Source: Hyphomicrobiales bacterium (GTDB taxonomy: Bacteria; Pseudomonadota; Alphaproteobacteria; Rhizobiales; Aestuariivirgaceae). Taken from it: a stretch of DNA of 64,000 bases. Positions 15,820-24,134 of this stretch are shown here, piece after piece; position 1 is the stretch's first letter; each line of letters opens with the position of its first letter. The notes beneath the pieces are model-generated. The model was not told the DNA's origin and searched no databases. It worked only from the letters and a program-made list of their open reading frames with translations. Position numbers and translations under genes: made by a program. The stretch lies in contig JANYLQ010000050.1 in NCBI GenBank assembly GCA_025363755.1, positions 196,351-260,350 on the forward strand. The letters run 5' to 3'.

Positions 15820-17384
15820 CGGAAGAACAAACTAGCTCAATCGAAACCCGCCGTGGTCGCCGTGGCGGTGCACGCGCCAATCCAGGTGCGGGTGGTGGCG
15901 CAGTGATCCCCCAACTTTCGCGTCGCCAAATCAAACGCAAATTCCCGCCAACAAATATTCTATCTGCCGATGAAATAGAATCGATCCATCAATCATCACT
16001 CGAAGTACTGAACGAAATCGGCATGGATTTTCTCTATCCTGAGGCCCTCGAACTTCTGCGCAAAACAGGTGGCGTAAAAATCGAGGGTGAACGCGTGCGC
16101 TTCGAATCCGCCTTCATTGAAGAATACTTGACCTATGCCCCATCCGAATTCACGCTCCACGCCCGCAATCCTGAAAATAGCACCCGCATCGGCGGTGATA
16201 ACATGGTGTTCGGTACAGTGGGCAGCCCGCCGAGCTGTTATGATATGGACGGGGGAAGACGCACCGGAAACCAAGTCGACTACCGTAAATTTCTGAAACT
16301 CGGCCAACATTTCAACGCCATTGGTTTCAGTGCGGGCTATCCGGTTGAACCCGTAGACATCCACGCAGGAATTCGTCACTTGGATGCTTTGCGCGATATG
16401 GCAACGCTCATGGATAAGCCAATGACGGCCTATTGCTTAGGCTCCCACCGTGTCCGTGATGCGCTCGAAATCGCCCGCATCGCGCGCGGCATCAGCCAAG
16501 AACAATTCGAAGCAGAACCCACACTCACCACAATCATCAATACCAACTCACCCTTGAAGCTTGATGCCTACATGTTGAATGGCATCATGGAAATGTCTTC
16601 GCGCGGCCAGTCTGTTTGCATAACACCTTTCACGCTAGCCGGGGCTATGGCTCCGGTCACGATGGCAGGCGCACTTGTCGAACAAAACGCCGAAGCTATG
16701 GCTGGACTTGCGTTTACCCAACTCGTCAAAAAAGGCGCACCCGTCATCTATGGCGGCTTCACATCGAATGTAGATATGAAATCAGGCGCTCCCGCCTTCG
16801 GCACACCGGAATATATGAAGGCGGTCATGGTCGGCGGCCAATTGGCTAGGCGTTATAAATTGCCCTACCGCACGTCCAATACCTGTGCTGCCAACACCAT
16901 GGACGCGCAAGCGGCTTACGAAAGCGTGTTTAGTCTCTGGGCTTTGACGATGGGCGGCGGTAACTTCATCATGCATGGTGCCGGCTGGCTTGAAGGCGGA
17001 TTGGTCGCCGGATTTGAAAAATTCATCATGGATGTCGACTTGATTCAAATGATCATGGAGTTTCTGCAACCCCTTGAAACGACTCAAGATGCGCTCGGCG
17101 TTGAAGCAATACGTGAAGTCGGCCCCGGCGGACATTTCTTTGGCGCACAACACACGCTTGCCAGATACAGCAACGCCTTCTACCAACCCATCATCTCGGA
17201 TTGGCGCAACAACCAACAATGGGCGGCCGCTGGCAAACCCGAAGCCATGCAACGCGCCAACCACGTTTACAAACAAGCGCTCGATGAATACCAACAACCC
17301 AATATGGACCTTGCCATTCTTGACGAGCTGAATGAATTTGTCGACCGCCGCAAAGCCGAGGGCGGCGTGAAAACAGATTTTTAA
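15816..17384 (+). CDS. MttB-superfamily methyltransferase (non-pyrrolysine), paralogue 2
   Basis: A 522-residue MttB-superfamily protein with a basic, Gly/Arg-rich N-terminal extension (about 10-30, TRRGRRGGARANPGAGGG). The core signature is VDMKSGAPAFGTPEYM (319-334), and the C-terminus has VGPGGHFFGAQHTL. There is no in-frame amber codon, hence no pyrrolysine. It is coupled upstream to a LysR regulator by a four-base overlap and followed one base later by the PfkB kinase. Relatives transfer methyl groups from quaternary amines to a corrinoid protein, but none is encoded here. Being in one transcript with pseudouridine catabolism genes is unexpected; the substrate is open. Confidence 0.9.
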   Translation: MTEEQTSSIETRRGRRGGARANPGAGGGAVIPQLSRRQIKRKFPPTNILSADEIESIHQSSLEVLNEIGMDFLYPEALELLRKTGGVKIEGERVRFESAFIEEYLTYAPSEFTLHARNPENSTRIGGDNMVFGTVGSPPSCYDMDGGRRTGNQVDYRKFLKLGQHFNAIGFSAGYPVEPVDIHAGIRHLDALRDMATLMDKPMTAYCLGSHRVRDALEIARIARGISQEQFEAEPTLTTIINTNSPLKLDAYMLNGIMEMSSRGQSVCITPFTLAGAMAPVTMAGALVEQNAEAMAGLAFTQLVKKGAPVIYGGFTSNVDMKSGAPAFGTPEYMKAVMVGGQLARRYKLPYRTSNTCAANTMDAQAAYESVFSLWALTMGGGNFIMHGAGWLEGGLVAGFEKFIMDVDLIQMIMEFLQPLETTQDALGVEAIREVGPGGHFFGAQHTLARYSNAFYQPIISDWRNNQQWAAAGKPEAMQRANHVYKQALDEYQQPNMDLAILDELNEFVDRRKAEGGVKTDF

Positions 17385-17385
17385 A

Positions 17386-18246
17386 ATGAGCGGAGTGCTC
17401 GTGATCGGTGGCGCAAATGTGGATGTGAAAGCCAAAACCAGTGCTGCCCATATCCCGCGCACGTCCAATCCGGGCTTGGTGTCGATCAAAGCAGGCGGAG
17501 TGGGCCGAAACATCGCCCATAATTTGGCAAGGCTTGGCGCTGATGTAAGTTTGCTCAGCGTAATTGGCATGGATGCTTTCGGCGACATGCTGATCAGCGA
17601 AACCAAGAAGGCGGGCGTCAACACCGATGCAATCATCCGCGCAAACCAAACCACAGGATCATACATTGCGGTGCTTGACGAAAAGGGGGAATTGATAACG
17701 GCAGTCTCAGACATGGGCCTTCTTTCCTTGTTAACTTCAGAAACAATAGTAAAGAATAAAGACCTAATTATGGCAAATAAACATATAATTTCTGATTGCA
17801 ATCTACCTGACGAAACACTCGACGAAATCGCCAGATATGCCGCAGATCGATTGATCATTGAGCCCGTATCCGTCGCAAAATCACAAAAACTCCGCAATCT
17901 ATTGGCCAAGCACAAAATCTATTTGGCCACCCCAAATCTCGATCAAATCGAATCCCTAGTCGGAACCCGTGATATTCCAAGCGCGATAAAGGCCCTCCAT
18001 ACATTGGGCCTGCAAAACATCGTCATCCACGCCGGAGAGCAGGGTGCTTACGTGTCCGATAGCAATGAAGTCACCCACATTCCAAGCCAAGCCAAAATCG
18101 TTGTCGATGTCACAGGTGCCGGTGATGCCGCAACAGCAGGCCTGATTTCTGGCCTCATCAAAAATCTCCCCCTCGCAAAAGCCGCGGAGATCGGGCAAAT
18201 CATGGCAGCCAAAGTAATCGCCAGCCATTCATCAACGTCAGACTGA
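17386..18246 (+). CDS. psuK: PfkB-family kinase, probable pseudouridine kinase
   Basis: A 286-residue ribokinase-like protein. The N-terminus is VIGGANVDVKAK, followed by the substrate-binding GGVGRNIAHNLARLG (37-51). The ATP and catalytic motif is DVTGAGDAA, with the likely base Asp247. PsuK phosphorylates pseudouridine to pseudouridine 5'-phosphate. The specificity is inferred from the psuG gene that starts one base after its stop codon; the kinase alone could act on another nucleoside or sugar. It is one base downstream of the MttB gene, so it belongs to the same transcript. It is somewhat shorter than many PfkB kinases. Confidence 0.85.
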   Translation: MSGVLVIGGANVDVKAKTSAAHIPRTSNPGLVSIKAGGVGRNIAHNLARLGADVSLLSVIGMDAFGDMLISETKKAGVNTDAIIRANQTTGSYIAVLDEKGELITAVSDMGLLSLLTSETIVKNKDLIMANKHIISDCNLPDETLDEIARYAADRLIIEPVSVAKSQKLRNLLAKHKIYLATPNLDQIESLVGTRDIPSAIKALHTLGLQNIVIHAGEQGAYVSDSNEVTHIPSQAKIVVDVTGAGDAATAGLISGLIKNLPLAKAAEIGQIMAAKVIASHSSTSD

Positions 18247-18247
18247 A

Positions 18248-19150
18248 ATGATCATACTCACCGAAGAACTCAAATCTGCGCTCGCCCAAAACAAACCAAT
18301 AGTGGCCCTTGAATCCACCATCATCGCCCACGGCATGCCATTCCCTCAAAATCTGGAAATGGCGCAGGAAGTTGAACAAATCATTCGAGGTAACGGTGCA
18401 ATCCCAGCGACCATAGCAGTCATAGACGGCGAACTCCGCGCTGGCCTCTCAACCGCCGAACTTGAACATTTCGCTAAAACTGGCATCTCAATCATCAAAG
18501 TCTCAACCCGTGATCTCCCTTTCGTCGTCGCCCGCAAAATCACCGGTGCCACCACAGTTGCTTCTACAATGCGATTGGCAGCCATGGCGGGAATTCATAC
18601 TTTCGCGACAGGCGGAATCGGCGGCGCTCACCGCGGTGCAGAAAAGAATTTCGACATCTCAGCCGACCTCATTGAATTTTCGCAAAGTAATGTCGCGGTC
18701 GTCACAGCAGGTGCCAAAGCCATCCTCGATTTAGCGCTCACCCTTGAAACCCTCGAAACGTTCGGTGTTCCAGTCGTTGGCTATGGCACTGACGACTTCC
18801 CCGCTTTCTATTCACGCAGCAGCAGCCACAAAGTTCCAATGCGCTGCGACACGCCAAATGAAATCGCAGCAATGATGAAAGCCAAATGGGCAATGGATTT
18901 AAAAGGCGGAATTGTTGTGGCCAATCCAATTCCAAGTGAAGCCGAAATCCCAGCTACCGAAATCGCCCCAAGAATAGAAGCGGCTATCACAGAAGCCAAA
19001 GCTCAAAACATCATCGGCAAAAACGTAACGCCATTCCTGCTCAAGCGCTTGGCTGAAATAACTCAAGGCCGATCACTCGCAGCAAATATCGCGCTCGTCA
19101 AAAATAATGCCAAACTTGCGGCAGAAATTGCTGTCGCTTACAGCCAATAG
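18248..19150 (+). CDS. psuG: Pseudouridine-5'-phosphate glycosidase
   Basis: A 300-residue protein of the usual length for PsuG/YeiN. Conserved segments include ALESTIIAHGMPFPQNLEMA near the N-terminus, then FATGGIGGAHRG and VVTAGAKAILDL. The enzyme splits pseudouridine 5'-phosphate into uracil and ribose 5-phosphate, breaking the C-C glycosidic bond with a Mn-type metal. With the kinase upstream it makes the complete two-step pseudouridine degradation route. No nucleoside transporter is adjacent, so the substrate may come from internal RNA turnover. The 3' end overlaps the convergent TauE gene by 13 bases. Confidence 0.95.
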   Translation: MIILTEELKSALAQNKPIVALESTIIAHGMPFPQNLEMAQEVEQIIRGNGAIPATIAVIDGELRAGLSTAELEHFAKTGISIIKVSTRDLPFVVARKITGATTVASTMRLAAMAGIHTFATGGIGGAHRGAEKNFDISADLIEFSQSNVAVVTAGAKAILDLALTLETLETFGVPVVGYGTDDFPAFYSRSSSHKVPMRCDTPNEIAAMMKAKWAMDLKGGIVVANPIPSEAEIPATEIAPRIEAAITEAKAQNIIGKNVTPFLLKRLAEITQGRSLAANIALVKNNAKLAAEIAVAYSQ

Positions 19151-19896
19151 CGATAAGCGTAGATAGCAGTCATCACACACCCAATCGTAATAATCGTCGC
19201 CCGCACAAAAAAAGCGGGCACGATTTTTATCAGTTGAGCACCAGCAATCCCCCCGCATGCCGTGGCCGGAAACATCGTCAGCGCCACAGGCCAATCAATC
19301 ACACCCTGCCAAACAAAAATTACAACAGCAGCGATATTTGTTAAAAACCCAAGAACATTTTTATTGGCATTGGCTTGCCGCACATCAAGTGAACTAGTCG
19401 CCCCAAACAGCGCCATAAACATAACGCCGACACCAGCACCAAAATATCCGCCATAGACGGAGGTCGGAACCAATAATATATTCCGCAGCAGCGGATTGTC
19501 CGCACCACCCAATAGACCAGCCAACCACCTCTGAATATTTTTGCCAAAAGCAAATATCAAAGTAGCAACGCCGATCAATGCTGGAACGATCATCGAGAAG
19601 AATCGATCACTTGAAACCAACAGTAAGACAGCACCAATAGTTCCCCCAATCAGCGCAATGACCAATCCGCCCCAAAACCATCCATCACGCTTTGGCAGCT
19701 TCGCGCGGTCGCCATAAGCACCCAATAAATTGGCAGGCAGCAAAGCAAAAGTGTTCGAAGCGTTTGCAGTGATCGGCGGAAGACCAATTGCCAGTAATGC
19801 CGGGAAGGTCACAAGTGATGCGCCGCCTGCGATCGAATTGGCTAGACCCCCAAAAAAACCCGCCATCAACAAAACAATTATACTGTAAAAAGTCAT
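19138..19896 (-). CDS. TauE/SafE-family sulfite or organosulfur exporter
   Basis: A membrane protein of about 252 residues with two repeats of the TauE/SafE family. The first repeat has FFGGLANSIAGGASLVTFPA and NASNTFALLPANLLG; about eight hydrophobic segments are visible. Members export sulfite, sulfoacetate or related anions across the inner membrane. An in-frame TTG at 19920 would add eight residues, but the ATG at 19896 starts closer to the family N-terminus; neither has an ideal ribosome-binding site. It converges on psuG with a 13-base overlap. The substrate is not evident. Confidence 0.82.
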   Translation of the reverse strand: MTFYSIIVLLMAGFFGGLANSIAGGASLVTFPALLAIGLPPITANASNTFALLPANLLGAYGDRAKLPKRDGWFWGGLVIALIGGTIGAVLLLVSSDRFFSMIVPALIGVATLIFAFGKNIQRWLAGLLGGADNPLLRNILLVPTSVYGGYFGAGVGVMFMALFGATSSLDVRQANANKNVLGFLTNIAAVVIFVWQGVIDWPVALTMFPATACGGIAGAQLIKIVPAFFVRATIITIGCVMTAIYAYRYWL

Positions 19897-20021
19897 GCCT
19901 TCGCCATTTTCGTTCTTCAACGATTGATTTATATGTGACTTAACAACTATTCAGCTATCGTCCTATTTTATTTCAAACAACACCACCTAAATATGGTGGG
20001 CCAAAAACCGAAACGAGCCCT

Positions 20022-22022
20022 ATGGACCAAATCCAGCCTTATCTCGATTATTTTGCTCAGCATCCCGATTGGGCCTTGATCATCATTTTCTTGATTGCCT
20101 TCGGTGAAGCCCTGTTGGTGATTGGCCTTTTTGTTCCTTCAACGGCTGTTCTGGTAGGTGCTGGCACTTTGGTGGGTGCTGGTAAACTGCATTTCTGGCC
20201 CGTGATTATAGCTACCATTCTCGGCTGCATCATTGGCGACCAAGTTTCGTATTGGGCAGGTAGGTTATTTGGCGAGCGCCTCAAAACCTTTTGGCCGCTC
20301 AGCCGCTATCCTCATCTTGTCGCTAAAGGCGAAGAGTTTTTCAAAAAGAACGGCGGCAAAAGTATCGCTTTGGGCAGGTTTGTCCCTGGTGTGAAGGCCG
20401 TAGTGCCGGGCATTGCCGGCATGTTCGGCATGAGCCAGATATTTTTTCTCTCGGTTAATGTGTCCTCCGGAATCCTCTGGGGTTTCGCACATGTCTTGCC
20501 CGGTGTGCTGCTCGGCCAAGCTCTCAGTTTGGCAGGGGAGCTCAGCGGTCGCTTACTTTTCGTTCTGCTGATACTGCTCGTGGTTCTAGCGGTAGCAGGT
20601 TGGTTGATCCGCGTTCTTGCAGCCAGTGTCACGCCATACCGATTGGCGATTCAGGGTCACTTAGCACATTGGGCTAATGGCCGTAGCAGCCCCATCATGC
20701 ATCGCTTTGCATCTGCTATCGCACCTGAAAATCCAAAATCAATGTTGGTCGTGATGCTGATCGTCGGATTTGTGTTGGCAATGATAGCGTTGATTGACAT
20801 TGTCTCAGGTCTCTTCCTGCGCCACGCAGTTGGTAATTTTGATCTCACGCTGAATAATCTTTTTAGTGAGCTCCGTTCACCGCCGGGCGATGAGTTAATG
20901 GAACGCCTCACCATGTTCGGTGACGAGATCGTACTTTGGGCGACGGCCACTGCTGTTGTTGCTTGGCTGGCTTACCAAAAGGCATGGCGACCAACCATTG
21001 CCGTGGTCGTAACATTTATTGTCGCAAGATTGATCGTTCTTCTGGCTTCGTTTTCGTTCTCTGCACCAGGCACCCTTGCTATGCCTTCAGCGTTCCGTTT
21101 CCCGAGTGAACATGCTTTGCTTGCGGGCGTTGTTTTCGGCGTCATTGCCGTTTTATGCAGCCACACGATGGCACGCTGGACTCAAGCGCTCGTCGCGGCG
21201 ACCGCAGCAATCATTGTCATCGCTATCTCCTACACAAGGCTCTATCTCGGCGTAAATTGGTTCAGCGATGTTGGCGGCGGTTTACTTATAGCCCTGATTC
21301 TTACCAGCATTTTCGGCGTGGCACTTGCCACCATGCATCACTTAAAAATTAAGCCCTTCGGAATGCTTGTCGTTTCGTCAATCGCTTTCCTGTTTGCGGG
21401 CGGATTACACATCAACACAAATTTTGCTGCGAGTGAATTGGCCTATGCTCCTCAAGACAAGATGATCACTTATCCTTTGGCCGATTGGTCAAACACCAAC
21501 TGGTCAAAACTTCCCGCGCGGCGCATCGATATCGCGGGCAAGACCAAAGAGCTTTTTATCGTTCAATGGATTGGTTCAATTGACGCTTTGAAGGCTGCAG
21601 TTGAGAAACAAAACTACAAGAGTTTTGGAATTTGGACCCTGCGGGACAGCTTACTTTACCTCGATCCACATGCGCCATTAGATACCTTGGCACCACGGCC
21701 AGCCACCCATGAGGGCCTCAAAGCAAAACTTACGGCCGTTTTGCCAATTTCAGACAAAGTGCCAGCGCGCCTGACTTTGCGTGCATTCCAATCCAATGTT
21801 GTGGCAAAGGATCCGGGTGCACAAAGAGTCTACCTTGTCAGCCTAACCCACGAAACCTTACACTCTCAATTTAATATGTTTGCACTGCCGATGGGCGAAC
21901 AGGCCAGTGTCGATGAAGCCAAACAATTTGAGGCAGCATTAAAATCAGATCCATCGATTGAAGTGCTGGGCGAAAAGCAAGTTGGCGGTTCTCCCGTCCT
22001 TATTATGAAGCCCAAATCATGA
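20022..22022 (+). CDS. DedA / PAP2-like / LssY fusion membrane protein
   Basis: A 666-residue fusion. The N-terminal DedA (SNARE-associated) domain spans about 1-215 with GDQVSYWAGRLFGERL and LGRFVPGVKAVVPGIAG. A PAP2-type membrane domain follows (about 240-440), then a soluble LssY C-terminal domain (about 470-660). DedA proteins help lipid-carrier recycling and membrane homeostasis. PAP2 enzymes remove phosphate from lipids. Here the PAP2 motifs are altered: PSEH (361-364) replaces PSGH, and in the last motif TRLYLGVNWFSD Asn412 stands where the nucleophilic histidine is expected. The phosphatase is therefore probably inactive. It lies alone between TauE and the NDUFA12 gene. Confidence 0.88.
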   Translation: MDQIQPYLDYFAQHPDWALIIIFLIAFGEALLVIGLFVPSTAVLVGAGTLVGAGKLHFWPVIIATILGCIIGDQVSYWAGRLFGERLKTFWPLSRYPHLVAKGEEFFKKNGGKSIALGRFVPGVKAVVPGIAGMFGMSQIFFLSVNVSSGILWGFAHVLPGVLLGQALSLAGELSGRLLFVLLILLVVLAVAGWLIRVLAASVTPYRLAIQGHLAHWANGRSSPIMHRFASAIAPENPKSMLVVMLIVGFVLAMIALIDIVSGLFLRHAVGNFDLTLNNLFSELRSPPGDELMERLTMFGDEIVLWATATAVVAWLAYQKAWRPTIAVVVTFIVARLIVLLASFSFSAPGTLAMPSAFRFPSEHALLAGVVFGVIAVLCSHTMARWTQALVAATAAIIVIAISYTRLYLGVNWFSDVGGGLLIALILTSIFGVALATMHHLKIKPFGMLVVSSIAFLFAGGLHINTNFAASELAYAPQDKMITYPLADWSNTNWSKLPARRIDIAGKTKELFIVQWIGSIDALKAAVEKQNYKSFGIWTLRDSLLYLDPHAPLDTLAPRPATHEGLKAKLTAVLPISDKVPARLTLRAFQSNVVAKDPGAQRVYLVSLTHETLHSQFNMFALPMGEQASVDEAKQFEAALKSDPSIEVLGEKQVGGSPVLIMKPKS

Positions 22023-22103
22023 TCAACGCGGCACTTTTGGCGCTGGACGTGTGCCGCGAGTTCCGTCATATTCCGACCAGAAATTAAGAGTCTTTAGGTT
22101 CTG

Positions 22104-22502
22104 ATGAAAATCTTGAAACAATTTTTTACGTGGTGGAATGGCGAAACTTGGGGCACGCGGTTTTACACGTGGCGCAAAGGCGAATTCGTTGGCCAAGATG
22201 ATATGGGCAACAAATATTACCGCGCCAAATCTGCACTGCCTGATTCAATTCCAGAACGTCGCTGGGTGATTTATGCGGGCTATTCAGAGGCATCGCAAAT
22301 TCCACCTGGTTGGCATGGATGGATGCACCACCGTGTGGCCACGCCGCCTTCAAAAGACGGTTATGCGTCACGCGAATGGCAAATGCCTCACCAAGAAAAT
22401 TTAACAGGATCAGCTGCCGCCTATCATCCGCCGGGCTCTATTGCCATGGGTGGGAAGCCTTTGGTTGCGGCACCCGATTACCAAGCTTGGAAACCAGAAT
22501 AG
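22104..22502 (+). CDS. NDUFA12-family complex I accessory protein
   Basis: A 132-residue homologue of the mitochondrial complex I subunit NDUFA12 (B17.2). Typical features are the N-terminal FFTWWNGETWGTRFYTWRKG, then VGQDDMGNKYYR and the WHGWMHH segment near the middle. It is found in Alphaproteobacteria and mitochondria and attaches to the peripheral arm of NADH:ubiquinone oxidoreductase. It heads a block with mlaD and DUF2155, the usual order in Hyphomicrobiales, and is one of the best taxonomic markers in the window. Confidence 0.93.
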   Translation: MKILKQFFTWWNGETWGTRFYTWRKGEFVGQDDMGNKYYRAKSALPDSIPERRWVIYAGYSEASQIPPGWHGWMHHRVATPPSKDGYASREWQMPHQENLTGSAAAYHPPGSIAMGGKPLVAAPDYQAWKPE

Positions 22503-22511
22503 GTTTTGACG

Positions 22512-23015
22512 ATGAAATCATCAGCAGTTGAAACTTTGGTGGGCGCAATTATCATAGCGCTGGCGCTCGGCTTTTTCACTTACGCTTATAAAACAGCAGG
22601 TCTCGGTGGCACGACTTCTGCCGGCTATCATGTATCGGCCGAGTTCGATAATGCCAGCGGTGTTGCTATCGGAAGTGATGTCCGCATCGCCGGAATAAAG
22701 ATCGGCACGGTGACGGGCCAAGGCCTGAATCCAAAATCGTTTCAAGCGCGCGTTGAAATGGTGATCAGCCCGAACATAAGTTTAGCGGATGATACATCGG
22801 CTAAAATTGCCAGTGAAGGACTGCTTGGCGCAAATTTTGTTTCGCTAGAGCCCGGTGGTGCAGACGAAAGACTAAAAGAGGGTAGCGTCATCAGTTACAC
22901 TCAGGGTGCTGTTGATATTTGGTCGCTGATTAGCCAGGCAATGTTCTCGAAGACTTCAAAGCCAACCTCTACCGATGGTACTCCACCAGCGGCACCAGAC
23001 GCTCCCAAGCAATGA
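22512..23015 (+). CDS. mlaD: MlaD-type lipid transport substrate-binding protein
   Basis: A 167-residue protein with one N-terminal membrane helix (about 8-27, LVGAIIIALALGFFTYAY). An MCE/MlaD domain (about 35-125) contains FDNASGVAIGSDVRIAGIKI and ASEGLLGANFVSLEPGG. It binds phospholipid in the periplasm as part of an Mla-type ABC system that keeps outer-membrane lipid asymmetry. The partner genes mlaE and mlaF are not in the window. The ATG at 22512 is preferred to the TTG two codons upstream, with AGG upstream as a weak ribosome-binding site. Its stop overlaps the DUF2155 start by four bases. Confidence 0.88.
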   Translation: MKSSAVETLVGAIIIALALGFFTYAYKTAGLGGTTSAGYHVSAEFDNASGVAIGSDVRIAGIKIGTVTGQGLNPKSFQARVEMVISPNISLADDTSAKIASEGLLGANFVSLEPGGADERLKEGSVISYTQGAVDIWSLISQAMFSKTSKPTSTDGTPPAAPDAPKQ

Positions 23016-23476
23016 ACCGACTCGTTTGGTTTTCCTTGGCTATTTCAGTTGGGACACTTTCGATTGGAGCCACGTCAGCGGCGGCCGAAGATATTAAAAA
23101 TCCTGTGGCAGTTTTTGCTGGTCTCGATAAAATTATGGGCATCACCAAAAATTTCGAGGAGAAAGTAGGCCAAGACGTAAAATTCAGCAATTTGGTGATC
23201 AAAGCCGAGGTCTGCAACACTACCCCGATTTCCGAAGACCCCAAGACTGCCGCTTTTGTCGAGATTGATGAGATTCGCAAAGACGATTCAAAGAAGCGTA
23301 TATTTTCCGGCTGGATGTTTGCAGAAAGCCCCGGCCTCAACGGTTTGGAACATCCTGTTCTTGATGTGTGGCTTGTTGGCTGCAAAGACCCCAATGCACC
23401 GCCACCGCCTGTTGAAATTGAGGTTGACCCGCTTCAAACGACGGACAAGCCAGCCGACACACCGGCACCCGATTGA
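23012..23476 (+). CDS. DUF2155 secreted protein
   Basis: A 154-residue protein with a signal peptide (about 1-25, ending TSAAAE). The DUF2155 domain has the pattern VFAGLDKIMG, then KFSNLVIKAEVCNTTP and IFSGWMFAESPGLNGLEHP. Two cysteines (CNTTP and VGCKDP) may form a disulfide. The C-terminus is Pro/Asp-rich. The domain is common in Alphaproteobacteria; its function is unknown, though its link to mlaD suggests an envelope role. It is coupled to mlaD by ATGA and ends one base from the convergent aat gene. Confidence 0.88.
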   Translation: MNRLVWFSLAISVGTLSIGATSAAAEDIKNPVAVFAGLDKIMGITKNFEEKVGQDVKFSNLVIKAEVCNTTPISEDPKTAAFVEIDEIRKDDSKKRIFSGWMFAESPGLNGLEHPVLDVWLVGCKDPNAPPPPVEIEVDPLQTTDKPADTPAPD

Positions 23477-23477
23477 A

Positions 23478-24134
23478 CTACTTGGGCGAAGACAAGTTCG
23501 CCCACCCCAAAACAGCTTCAGGATCTCTATCTAATTTAAACGCACTAAAATCACCATTCCCATCAAGCGCCTCTTCCAAAATTGGGCGGTATTGTTTTTT
23601 GGGAACCGTATAAGTTCCAAACTGCGCCAGATGTGAATTCAGAAACTGAGCGTCCAACAATTTGAACCCGCCTGCGTTCAATCTCGCGACAAGATGAACT
23701 AGAGCAACTTTGCTGGCATCTGTGACGCGCGAGAACATGCTTTCACCAAAGAACACGGCGCCGATGCGAACACCATAAAGCCCGCCAACAAGTTGCCCGT
23801 CCTGCCAACTTTCAACACTGTGACAGCAGCCCATTTTGTGAAGCTGATTATAAAGCTTTAAAATCCGGTGATTAATCCATGTCACATCACGCGTTTCTGT
23901 CTTTTCGGCACAAGCCTTAATCACTTGATCGAATGCCGTATCAACACGAACGTCAAAGGTCTTGCGCCGTACCGACTTGCGCAACGACGTGGATATGTGA
24001 AATTTATCTAGTGGAATAACACCGCGTTCATCAGGCTCAATCCAATAAAGCGAAGGATCATCTGCACTCTCGGCCATCGGAAATATGCCAGCGGTATAAG
24101 CCTTGAGCAAAACCTGTGGCGTAATCGTCGTCAT
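23478..24134 (-). CDS. aat: Leucyl/phenylalanyl-tRNA-protein transferase
   Basis: A 218-residue protein of the usual size. Conserved segments are YTAGIFPMAE, SLYWIEPDERGVIPLD, HSVESWQDGQLVGGLYG and GAVFFGESMFSR. The enzyme adds Leu or Phe from aminoacyl-tRNA to proteins with N-terminal Arg or Lys, marking them for ClpAP (the N-end rule). Its start overlaps accC by four bases, so it is the last gene of the aroQ-accB-accC-aat operon typical of Alphaproteobacteria. Confidence 0.96.
   Translation of the reverse strand: MTTITPQVLLKAYTAGIFPMAESADDPSLYWIEPDERGVIPLDKFHISTSLRKSVRRKTFDVRVDTAFDQVIKACAEKTETRDVTWINHRILKLYNQLHKMGCCHSVESWQDGQLVGGLYGVRIGAVFFGESMFSRVTDASKVALVHLVARLNAGGFKLLDAQFLNSHLAQFGTYTVPKKQYRPILEEALDGNGDFSAFKLDRDPEAVLGWANLSSPK

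Noticed and set aside
12327-17384. Pyrrolysine in the MttB proteins
   Set aside because: Both genes read through without an in-frame TAG; the only TAG is the natural stop of paralogue 1, where the next gene begins.
23484-23503. GGGCGAA/TTCGCCC hairpin at the end of aat and DUF2155
   Set aside because: It is inside the aat coding end, without a T run on either strand, and may be chance; not listed as a terminator.
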